Shown here: positions 37,372 through 43,887 of the stretch, in pieces | Position numbering within the stretch: the stretch's first letter is position 1 | Layout of the letters: the number at the start of each line of letters is the position of its first letter | Assembly (NCBI GenBank): GCA_003222195.1 | Contig: QHVB01000024.1 | Coordinates: 186,001 to 250,000 of the forward strand | Direction: 5' to 3' | DNA from: Gemmatimonadota bacterium | GTDB lineage: Bacteria; Gemmatimonadota; Gemmatimonadetes; Gemmatimonadales; GWC2-71-9 | DNA length: 64,000 nt | Made by a program: the position numbers and the translations under genes | The notes under the pieces: model-generated | The model's input: the letters and a program-made list of their open reading frames with translations, nothing else | Database searches by the model: none | What the model was told of the DNA's origin: nothing

Positions 37372-37877
37372 GGCTGCGCGACGCAGAACACGGTATCGGT
37401 CGGACGGGCAAGGGGAACGTCGTGGTATTCGATGCGCGTGGGCGTCCGGATCGCGTTCTCGATACCCGATCCCTCGATCCGCCCGCTGACCTTCGCGCCC
37501 CCCCTCCCCCCCTCGCGCCGAAGCTGGACGGTGCCGGTATCGAAAAAGAAAGCGTGTGCCACGTCCCTGAGCAGATAGCGCACCGCGACCGTCGCGCCGG
37601 GCGTGGTCGTATCACCCGGTACGATGATCCGGTAGGCGGCGGTGACCACGCTATCGCGATATCGCAGACGTACGAGCACGCCGGTGCCCTCGGGACTCAC
37701 GGCTTCCAGAAGCATGGATCGTCCATCCGAACAGCGGTGCGTCACCGCGGGAAGAGAAATGCGAACCGTGTCTCGCGGGGGAAATGCGACCACCGCGTCA
37801 ACACGGAGCGGCTCGTCGCCACCACCCTCGCAGCAAGTCAGAAGCAGGAGCAGGGCAGGGACTCTTAGCGAGGTGAT
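37368..37877 (-). CDS. Putative lipoprotein with apparent ATC start
   Basis: The frame encodes a lipoprotein: starting at ATC (37877-37875) it reads (M)TSLRVPALLLLLTCCEGGG, a textbook type II signal peptide with lipobox LLTC, followed by about 150 residues of beta-rich sequence (VRISLPAVTHRCSDGR, VLVRLRYRDSVVTAAY) that I cannot assign. No ATG, GTG or TTG exists near the signal peptide; the only canonical start, an ATG at 38006, adds 43 disordered residues from inside the thioesterase gene. GGAG sits 8 bases before the ATC and the thioesterase stop (37867-37865) lies within the first codons, so re-initiation at ATC is plausible. The TGA overlaps the next ATG. Confidence 0.6.
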   Translation of the reverse strand: MTSLRVPALLLLLTCCEGGGDEPLRVDAVVAFPPRDTVRISLPAVTHRCSDGRSMLLEAVSPEGTGVLVRLRYRDSVVTAAYRIIVPGDTTTPGATVAVRYLLRDVAHAFFFDTGTVQLRREGGRGGAKVSGRIEGSGIENAIRTPTRIEYHDVPLARPTDTVFCVAQP

Positions 37878-38341
37878 GGTGTGACTCCGAGAAATTTGCG
37901 TGCCGCCTCGGGGGGGAGCGTATGGGGAGCCAGCGACGCGATCAGACCGGCGGGGAGGGGGATCGGCTTCAATTTCCTGCGATCGACGCAGACCAACACC
38001 ATCCATCCCGCGGCTCCGAGTGCCGTCGCGTCCGCTCGCAAAACATCGAAGTGCAGGGTAAGCGACTTTGTCCCCACCTTGCCGACATATGCCGCAATGC
38101 GTAACCGGTCATCGAGGCGCGCCGGCCAGTAAAACTCGGAGTGCACCGCCTTGCGCGGCAAAAAGATGTCGTATTCGTCAAACATCCGTGCGTACGCGAG
38201 CCCGCAGTGCCGAAACATTTCGGTTTCGGCGATCTCGAACAGGCGAACGTACGAACCGTAGAAAATGATGCCGGCGAAGTCTACGTCAGACCAACGGACG
38301 TATTCCTCGATGACGAACGGCTGCGGTGCGGGGGAGCCCAT
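37865..38341 (-). CDS. Hotdog-fold acyl-CoA thioesterase (YbgC/FcbC-like)
   Basis: A 158-residue 4HBT-type hotdog protein with the family's catalytic segment WSDVDFAGIIFYGSYVRLFE (the Asp in SDVDFAG is the conserved acid) and VHSEFYWPARLDDRLRIAAY. YbgC-like enzymes hydrolyse short- to medium-chain or aromatic acyl-CoAs and can be tied to the Tol-Pal system; the acyl specificity here is unknown. It heads the minus-strand operon thioesterase, lipoprotein, oxidoreductase, ispH. TAGCTT followed by CTCCGGGGG lies directly before its ATG, another candidate leaderless promoter. Confidence 0.85.
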   Translation of the reverse strand: MGSPAPQPFVIEEYVRWSDVDFAGIIFYGSYVRLFEIAETEMFRHCGLAYARMFDEYDIFLPRKAVHSEFYWPARLDDRLRIAAYVGKVGTKSLTLHFDVLRADATALGAAGWMVLVCVDRRKLKPIPLPAGLIASLAPHTLPPEAARKFLGVTPSPR

Positions 38342-38361
38342 CCCCCGGAGAAGCTAGGAGA

Positions 38362-38790
38362 CTACGGAGAGGCGCGGAAGCCGTCCATCCCGTAGGACTT
38401 GAGCCGTCTCCAGAGCGTCGTGCGACTGATACCGAGCCGACGCGCAGTCTCCGCGAGCTTGCCGCTGGTGTCCTGAAGTGTCGCGGTGATGGCTTGGCGC
38501 TCGCGCTCAGCGAGAGTGAGCGGTCCGGTCTGGGGAAGGATCGCTGCTTCGCCGAGATTTTGCGTGCCGTTTTTCAGGAGAGAGAACCTGGCGCCGAGAC
38601 TCTGCAGTCGGTTCCGCACGTCACCGTTTTGTCCGTCAATGACGCGGCGGGCGCTGGCGTTCGCGTAGAGCAGGCGGCCTTGCTGATCGAAGATCACAAC
38701 ACCCTCGGTAACAGAATCGATGACCGCACGCACGAGGGGGGAAAACGTGGCGGGGATGCCGCCCGCAGGGCTGACAGGCTTGTCGATCAT
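38362..38790 (-). CDS. PAS-Fis type small transcriptional regulator
   Basis: A 142-residue protein: an N-terminal PAS-like domain (VRAVIDSVTEGVVIFDQQGR, LLYANASARRVIDG) followed by a Fis-type helix-turn-helix (ATLQDTSGKLAETARRLGIS, RTTLWRRLKSYG) as found at the C-terminus of sigma-54 activators. The AAA+ domain that usually joins these parts is missing, so it cannot activate sigma-54 in the classic way and may act as a simple DNA-binding sensor. ATG 38790 (after GAGG) is chosen over the TTG at 38811. The gene follows a 179-bp divergent region shared with the TetR gene. Confidence 0.8.
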   Translation of the reverse strand: MIDKPVSPAGGIPATFSPLVRAVIDSVTEGVVIFDQQGRLLYANASARRVIDGQNGDVRNRLQSLGARFSLLKNGTQNLGEAAILPQTGPLTLAERERQAITATLQDTSGKLAETARRLGISRTTLWRRLKSYGMDGFRASP

Positions 38791-38852
38791 TGGTTGGTTA
38801 TCCTCATACAAAACATGCCGGTCCGAGGTTTCATGTGGACGACGCGGGCTGT

Positions 38853-38939
38853 TAGATTCGTGTCAAGATGAGACTCGCTCATGAGGCAAAAGGTTGCTGG
38901 TTAGGTTTCGGTCTGCGTCCCTTCTTAATGAGTTCTTAA
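38853..38939 (+). other. Promoter-like TAGATT with possible 23-codon leader ORF
   Basis: In the divergent region, TAGATT (38853-38858) lies 9 bases before an ATG (38868) that opens a 23-codon frame, MRLAHEAKGCWLGFGLRPFL and three more, ending in TAA at 38937-38939, 30 bp before the TetR start. It could be a leader peptide or a chance frame; the only support is the promoter spacing seen at other genes here. Confidence 0.3.
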
Positions 38940-38941
38940 TG
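38922..38941 (+). repeat. Direct repeat TTCTTAATG before the TetR gene
   Basis: Two exact copies of TTCTTAATG (38922-38930 and 38933-38941) with an 11-bp period, i.e. about one helical turn, 29 bp before the TetR start. A possible operator; the protein that would bind is unknown. Confidence 0.45.
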
Positions 38942-38969
38942 CCCTCCAGCATCGACCGCCGGGGCAACC

Positions 38970-39458
38970 TTGCCTAAGGACGCCGCCTCTACCCGCTCCA
39001 ACATCCTCGCGGCCGCCGTGCAGACGCTCCAGCGCGGAGGCGTGGAAGGCTTCACCCTCGACGCGGTCGCCCGGCGTGCCGGCGTTGTGAAAGGGTTAGT
39101 CCTCTATCACTACGTATCACGCGACCGATTGCTGCGCGCCGCCGCCTCCCAGATCGACGCCTCCCGCAGTGCCGCGCTCGAGCGCGCCCTGTCCAGCCCC
39201 GGCGCGGCTGGTCTCGAAGCGTGCTGGGAGGAGTTGCGCCGCCAGTCGGAAGACGGCACGACACGGGCGTGGTTAAGCCTCTGTGCGGCAGGTCTTGTTG
39301 ACCGATCGGCCAAGAAGGCCGAGTTCGAGGTTGCCGCCCGCGATGCCATCGTGGACGGCTCCGCCATTGCCCTGGCGACGGGCGTGCCGCTCGCCGATGC
39401 CCGCGACGCTTACGACGCGCTCTGGCTTTCCTTGCTTGAAGTAACCGCGAAGGCCTAG
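38970..39458 (+). CDS. TetR-family transcriptional regulator
   Basis: A 162-residue regulator, somewhat short for the family. The N-terminal helix-turn-helix is typical: SNILAAAVQTLQRGGVEGFT, LDAVARRAGVVKGLVLYHYV. The C-terminal ligand domain is compact and Ala-rich. The start is the TTG at 38970; no in-frame ATG or GTG precedes it. The target could be its own promoter region or the divergent PAS-Fis gene. The stop shares the tetramer CTAG with that of the convergent helicase gene. Confidence 0.8.
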   Translation: MPKDAASTRSNILAAAVQTLQRGGVEGFTLDAVARRAGVVKGLVLYHYVSRDRLLRAAASQIDASRSAALERALSSPGAAGLEACWEELRRQSEDGTTRAWLSLCAAGLVDRSAKKAEFEVAARDAIVDGSAIALATGVPLADARDAYDALWLSLLEVTAKA

Positions 39459-42013
39459 CGCCGCCGCGGCCGCCTGCCGCCGCGCATGACGCGAGCGCGA
39501 TGCATCGTCCCCAGCGTTCGCAGTCCCTGTCGCAATTCCTCGAGGGAGCTCGCCCGCACAGCTTCGTGCTTGCCACGGGTTACGGTGTAGCGCACCGGCC
39601 GGTCGAACGCCGGCAAGTCCTTAGGATGCAGCCGCCGCGCCTGCCCCTCCTTGAGCCGGAGTCGCACCACCCCGACGCCATGCTCGACGTCGTAATCCAC
39701 CGGCACGCGATCACCATAGAGAAACACTGAGGAGGGCAATGCATCGAGGCGGTGGCGTTCGCTTTCGGATATGGCCGCATCAGGGTCGACGTCAATCCGC
39801 CTGCCAATGAACGCATCCCACGAATTCACGCCGGTGAGTTGCGCCGCGATCTGTCCCGCCACCTGCTCCGGTTGAGCCTGGCTCAACCGGCCCCCCGAAC
39901 GACGCCAATAGTGCCCGAACCGCTCCAACGCGCGTCGGACTCTGGACTGATCCGGATGCGGCGTCGCCCCTGCGAGCAGCCCCTCGACTAAGGCCCCTCG
40001 GGCGGGTTCAGCCAACTCCGGAGGGAAGGGGCTTGGCAACGGCTCGACGTCCCGATCGAGCGTGAAGCCGAAATAGTCGACGGTCCGAACGACCATCAGT
40101 CCTTCGCGCCGGCGCTGTCGTTCGAAGACAACCACGGGCTTGCCGCGGCGGGCGTAGCGTCGAATTGCGCGCTCTGGTATCTGCGTCCCTTCGATACTCG
40201 CGCGCGGCACACCAAATCGGTCAGCGAAATACCGCAGAGACCCAGCGATCGCCCCCCAGCTGCCGCTCACCGAGCTGCGGCTCACCCGCGCCTCCCGCCC
40301 GTCCGCCGTCTGTTCGTCTATGACGAGATCGAAAGGCATGATCTTGGCCAAAAGGTCAGCAAAGAATTCCAGAGTCTTGCGATCGCCATAGGGGAGTTTG
40401 GCGGGCAACGGTAGCTCCAGCTGCCGGTAGACGGACGCGGTCCCCAACGCGATGTCCTCGATGGCCTTGACCAGTACACCACGATCCTCGGCCCAGCGCT
40501 CGATCTCCTCTTCTCGAAACAGGTGACGGGGCAGGCCATACACTTCGCCCAGGTATCCGTATTTGTTTACCGCTTCCGCATACACGTTGTACGCCGTGAT
40601 TTGATCCGACCCCGGCACAATGAGTCCGCCGAGTTGACGTTCCTCGCGCGTCATGCGATGCAGCGATTCGATGTTGGAGGCCACCGCGACCACAGGCACC
40701 AACGCCGGCTCGGCGTGGTACAGCATTTCACCCCAGGGCCGCTCCACCGGCATGGCCTCGACATCCCGCCCGTAAGTCGTTAGCCGGCCATGCTCTATGA
40801 GCCCGCGCTCTGTGAGGAGCTCGACGCTTTCACGGTAGGCACGTCGATCGAGCGGGACCGGCAAATCGAGCTCTGTGGCGTCGACACCGATCGCGGCGCA
40901 GGTAATCGCCACGCGCTCCGCATCGCCGGCGAGCTGGAACTCGGGCGCCGTAGGCCGGAGCTGCTCAAACGCGAGGTCGCGGTCACTGAGGATGTACACT
41001 TCCCCGTGCTGGACCCGTCCATGCACCCGGCCCGCCATCTGTAAGATCTCATTCGCACCCAGGTAGGAGCGTGTCAGAACATTCTTGCCGCGCTCGACCA
41101 CGTTTGTGTAGCGCGCATCGTAGATCACGACTGTGTCGAGCCCGCGAATGTTGAGTGCGGACTGACCGGCGGCCGTCATCGCCAGGAGGAAGGGGCGTTT
41201 GACCAAACCGTCAAGAAAGGGACGTATGACCCGGATCGGCTCGCCACCGTGATAGAATGCCGTCGCGAGGTTGGGCCAGCGGTCGCCGAGCTCTCTGGCG
41301 ATCTGCTCGACCTCCGCTCTGGTTGGCACAAACACCGCGACTCCCCGCCGTTCGCGGATAACGCCCTTCATGAAACGGTCGTTCAAGAACTCGAGCGGCT
41401 GCTCTGCCAGCACATTGACTTGGGCGGCCTTCGCGGGGTCGAACGCCCGCGTTTCCAAGACTTCGGCAGACTGGAGGTAGCCGGAATAGAAGGTCGGATC
41501 GACCGTGGCAGATAACCAGATGAATCGGCAGCGGGCCCGTTTGCCAAGCGCCAGGCACAGCTCCATCTCGGCCGAGGTTTGATGAATTTCGTCGACGACC
41601 AGTGTGTCTTGTGCCGTGATCAGGCCGTCCTGGAACCAGCGCCGCGCAATGCCGGTCGTGACGATGACGACGTTCCAGGTCGGAGTTTCCGGGGTGGCTT
41701 CTCGCTCGCGATTGACCACGCCGACTTTCAGCGGCGCCTGCAGGATGGTCTCCGCCATGCTGCGGATGGCTAGCGTCTTTCCGGTGCCGGTACCGGCGAC
41801 GATCCCAAAGCCGTGACCAGATCCGGCAAGCCGACGGATATCGTCTCCGTGTTCACGCTCCAGCAGGGTCTCGAGCCTGAGTCCCAGGGCTAATTCGATC
41901 GTTTCGCAAGCCGCGCGCGTGGGCGCGATGACGATGACTCGCCCGGTGGTCGGTTCGGCTGCGAGAAAGGCCTGGGGATCGGGGGGGAGGAAGTGGTCGC
42001 GGGATATGCGCAC
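39455..42013 (-). CDS. DEAH-box helicase, HrpA/HrpB-like
   Basis: An 852-residue superfamily 2 helicase. Walker A is GTGTGKT (about 75-81), the DEAH box is DEIH (LVVDEIHQTSAEMELC), motif III LSATVDP, and motif VI QMAGRVHGRVQHG; a helicase-associated winged-helix region follows (VELLTERGLIEHGRL). The N-terminal part and DEIH motif resemble HrpA/HrpB RNA helicases, while the C-terminal 350 residues include a distinct domain (LVIDEQTADGREARVSRSSV). The start is GTG, 6 bases after TATATT on the same strand. RNA or DNA preference cannot be read from sequence. Confidence 0.82.
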   Translation of the reverse strand: MRISRDHFLPPDPQAFLAAEPTTGRVIVIAPTRAACETIELALGLRLETLLEREHGDDIRRLAGSGHGFGIVAGTGTGKTLAIRSMAETILQAPLKVGVVNREREATPETPTWNVVIVTTGIARRWFQDGLITAQDTLVVDEIHQTSAEMELCLALGKRARCRFIWLSATVDPTFYSGYLQSAEVLETRAFDPAKAAQVNVLAEQPLEFLNDRFMKGVIRERRGVAVFVPTRAEVEQIARELGDRWPNLATAFYHGGEPIRVIRPFLDGLVKRPFLLAMTAAGQSALNIRGLDTVVIYDARYTNVVERGKNVLTRSYLGANEILQMAGRVHGRVQHGEVYILSDRDLAFEQLRPTAPEFQLAGDAERVAITCAAIGVDATELDLPVPLDRRAYRESVELLTERGLIEHGRLTTYGRDVEAMPVERPWGEMLYHAEPALVPVVAVASNIESLHRMTREERQLGGLIVPGSDQITAYNVYAEAVNKYGYLGEVYGLPRHLFREEEIERWAEDRGVLVKAIEDIALGTASVYRQLELPLPAKLPYGDRKTLEFFADLLAKIMPFDLVIDEQTADGREARVSRSSVSGSWGAIAGSLRYFADRFGVPRASIEGTQIPERAIRRYARRGKPVVVFERQRRREGLMVVRTVDYFGFTLDRDVEPLPSPFPPELAEPARGALVEGLLAGATPHPDQSRVRRALERFGHYWRRSGGRLSQAQPEQVAGQIAAQLTGVNSWDAFIGRRIDVDPDAAISESERHRLDALPSSVFLYGDRVPVDYDVEHGVGVVRLRLKEGQARRLHPKDLPAFDRPVRYTVTRGKHEAVRASSLEELRQGLRTLGTMHRARVMRGGRRPRRR

Positions 42014-42019
42014 TGCCGG

Positions 42020-42025
42020 AATATA
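42020..42025 (-). promoter_or_regulatory. -10 element TATATT of the HrpB-like helicase
   Basis: On the minus strand TATATTCCGGCA leads straight into the GTG start at 42013, a gap of 6 bases, with no room for a ribosome-binding site. Confidence 0.5.
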
Positions 42026-42039
42026 GAAAGAGGGCCTAC

Positions 42040-42074
42040 AAAAAATTCCCCCCCCCCACGAGGTGGAGAGGGGG
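42040..42074 (-). terminator. Rho-independent terminator of the small exported-protein gene
   Basis: On the minus strand CCCCCTCTCCAC, loop CTC, GTGGGGGGGGG, then AATTTTTTG: a long G/C stem with a few G-U pairs followed by six T. It lies 15 bp after the stop in the second reading frame of the frameshifted gene (42089), supporting that as the true gene end. Confidence 0.75.
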
Positions 42075-42088
42075 TCAGGCGTGAGGTC

Positions 42089-42372
42089 CTACCAGCCGCG
42101 ATGATAGCGGTGTCGGTGAAACCGATAAGGCCGCACGACGATGACTCGCGGTTCCCGGTAGTATCGCGAGGCCACCACGATTACGGGCGCGCGGGACGGT
42201 AGCGATGGAAGTAAAGGTGTGCGTAGCGGTGGTAGTACGGGCGGCCGACGACGACCTGGCCGGCAAAATATGGATCTCCAAAACTCAATGAAACACCGAC
42301 GCGGGTCTGCACGCGTCCGACTGAGGTGCCGAGAACAACCAACAATGCAACGAGAACCAGCATGCGTTTCAT
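42089..42372 (-). pseudogene. Small exported Tyr/Arg-rich protein, frameshifted
   Basis: ATG 42372 is preceded by a perfect AAGGAGG. The first frame reads a signal peptide (MKRMLVLVALLVVLGTSVG) then FAGQVVVGRPYYHRYAHLYF and stops at 42181-42183 (63 residues). In another frame the sequence right after continues as VIVVASRYYREPRVIVVRPY, RFHRHRYHRGW and stops at 42089, just before a terminator. The composition (Y, H, R, VVV) clearly belongs to one protein of about 94 residues; the break falls in a GCGCGC run near 42184-42195. Either a real frameshift mutation or a sequencing error. No enzymatic function is apparent; such Tyr/His/Arg-rich exported peptides are common in this kind of genome. Confidence 0.7.
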
Positions 42373-42512
42373 GGCTTCCTCCTTGATTGGAGGCTTCATT
42401 AGGAAGAGGCGTGCCACGAGAGGCGGTCGCTGTAAGTTGTTTGTTGTTAGTTACTTATGTTGTGAGCGTCATATCGCGCGTGTCCGTCCACAGAAACACC
42501 TGTCCTTCCTCT

Positions 42513-43580
42513 CTAATCTCCGAAACTTACCCCCAGGTCCCGGGCCGTGGCGATGGTATCAGAGTCGAGCGGCACGCGGCGCGGAGCTGCAAGCGCCTCT
42601 TCGATGGCGATCGGGACGATCCGGGGCGGCTGTAACGCCACCATCATCCCGAACTGCCGCTCGGCCACCAGGCGCACGGCGGCGGCACCGAATCGCAATG
42701 CCAGCAATCGATCAAACGTCGTCGGACTACCGCCGCGCTGCAGATGCCCGAGCACCAGCGACCGCGCCTCCTTTCCCGTCATCTGTTCGATGGAATGGGC
42801 CACCTTGTCGCCGATGCCGCCGAGTCGTTCGTGGGCGGGATCGATGAGAGAGACCGTGCCGCCTTTCGGAACGGCGCCCTCGGCCACGACGACAATGCTG
42901 AAGTGCCGCCCCTCGGCTTCGCGGCGGCGGATCTTGTCGCACACCTTGTTGATGTCGAACGGGATTTCGGGAATCAGGATGACATCGGCCGAGCCGGCGA
43001 TTCCTGAATGCAGCGCAATGAACCCGGCGTAGCGGCCCATCACTTCGACGACCATCACCCGCTCGTGACTTTCGGCGGTCGAATGGACCTTGTCGATCGC
43101 GTCCGTGGCGGTGGACACCGCGGTATCGAAGCCAAACGTCGCGACGGTGCCACCAACGTCGTTGTCGATCGTCTTGGGCACGCCAACGACTGGAAGTCCT
43201 TTCTTCCACAGCGTCAGGACGATGCCGAGCGTGCCTTCGCCGCCGATCGCCACGAGAGCATCCAGCCGATTCGAGCGAAAGGATTCGAGCAGCTCATCCG
43301 TCCGATCCAATTCCGCCCACGTCCCGTCCGACTGCTGCATGCGCCAGTTGAGCGGATTACCACGATTCGACGTGCCGAGAATCGTGCCGCCGAGGTGCGT
43401 GATCCCGCGAACCTCGTTGGGGCCCAGCGGCATGAGCTCGCCCTCGCCCAGCAGGCTCCCGAATCCCCGCCTGATTCCGACGCATTCCCAACCGCGATGG
43501 ACGGCGCTCAACACGACGGCCCGGATGACGGCATTCAGCCCAGGCGCGTCACCGCCGCCGGTGGAGATCCCAATTCTCAC
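42513..43580 (-). CDS. pfkA: 6-phosphofructokinase (mixed-substrate, group III type)
   Basis: A 355-residue PfkA-family enzyme: GGGDAPGLNAVIR at the N-terminus, GGEGT (113-117) at the phosphoryl-donor site and PKTIDND (135-141) with the catalytic Asp. E. coli ATP-PFK has GGDGS and PGTIDND; the PPi enzymes have GGDDT and PKTIDND. The combination of Gly at the first site with Lys136 at the second is that of group III (Amycolatopsis-like), whose members may use PPi or ATP, so the donor is uncertain. The start is GTG 43580, overlapping the selenoprotein's TGA (GTGA): the two are translationally coupled. Confidence 0.9.
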   Translation of the reverse strand: MRIGISTGGGDAPGLNAVIRAVVLSAVHRGWECVGIRRGFGSLLGEGELMPLGPNEVRGITHLGGTILGTSNRGNPLNWRMQQSDGTWAELDRTDELLESFRSNRLDALVAIGGEGTLGIVLTLWKKGLPVVGVPKTIDNDVGGTVATFGFDTAVSTATDAIDKVHSTAESHERVMVVEVMGRYAGFIALHSGIAGSADVILIPEIPFDINKVCDKIRRREAEGRHFSIVVVAEGAVPKGGTVSLIDPAHERLGGIGDKVAHSIEQMTGKEARSLVLGHLQRGGSPTTFDRLLALRFGAAAVRLVAERQFGMMVALQPPRIVPIAIEEALAAPRRVPLDSDTIATARDLGVSFGD

Positions 43581-43831
43581 CGCTTGCTGGAGGGAGTGTT
43601 GGGGCCGGCTGCCCCGCGAATCAACCGCAGCACTTCGCCGGGTTCGGCATGCCGCTTGGTGGTTTTTTTGGAGAAGACCCGATGTCCGTCGACGTCTACC
43701 TCGAAGACGCCGCCTGACGATTGGATCAGCCGCACGTCAGCATGCGGGAAGGCATCGCGGAGCTCGGCCGCCAGACCGGTGGCCCGAGGCTCGTAGTTTC
43801 AGATGACGCAGTATTCGATGGTGACGGTCAT
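43577..43831 (-). CDS. SelW/Rdx-family selenoprotein (CxxU), UGA-encoded Sec11
   Basis: ATG 43831 opens a frame MTVTIEYCVI, TGA (43801-43799), then NYEPRATGLAAELRDAFPHA and on to a second TGA at 43579-43577, 84 residues in all. The part after the first TGA is plainly the rest of a SelT/SelW/SelH (Rdx) thioredoxin-like protein: the redox motif is Cys8-V-I-Sec11, where relatives have CxxC or CxxU, and SSGGVFEVDVDGHRVFSKKT is the conserved second half. A hairpin with apical GGUCU lies 21 bases after the UGA (bacterial SECIS). Its final TGA overlaps the pfkA GTG. Expected role: thiol redox reaction in the cytoplasm; partner unknown. It is divergent from the signalling gene. Confidence 0.88.
43763..43788 (-). 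promoter_or_regulatory. Bacterial SECIS element
   Basis: On the mRNA: CUCGG, bulged G, CC, A-C mismatch, CC, loop GGUCU, GG, C, GG, CCGAG. The stem has nine Watson-Crick pairs and the apical loop starts with GGU, the same GGUCU found in the fdhF SECIS of E. coli that SelB recognises. The loop begins 21 bases after the UGA, within the 16-37 base range described for bacterial SECIS elements. Confidence 0.82.
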
Positions 43832-43887
43832 GGCGTGAAGGATAGTCGCGCTTGACACCCCGCGCCACGTCGCCGACCTTGCGCGAC

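Noticed and set aside
42048-42057. Ten-C homopolymer as a phase-variation tract
   Set aside because: It is the distal arm of a terminator hairpin between genes and is not in a coding region or between promoter elements.
43852-43857. TTG at 43852 as the start of the GAF/methyl-accepting protein
   Set aside because: It is part of a TTGACA -35-like hexamer, has no ribosome-binding site, and the membrane domain starts naturally after the ATG at 43888.
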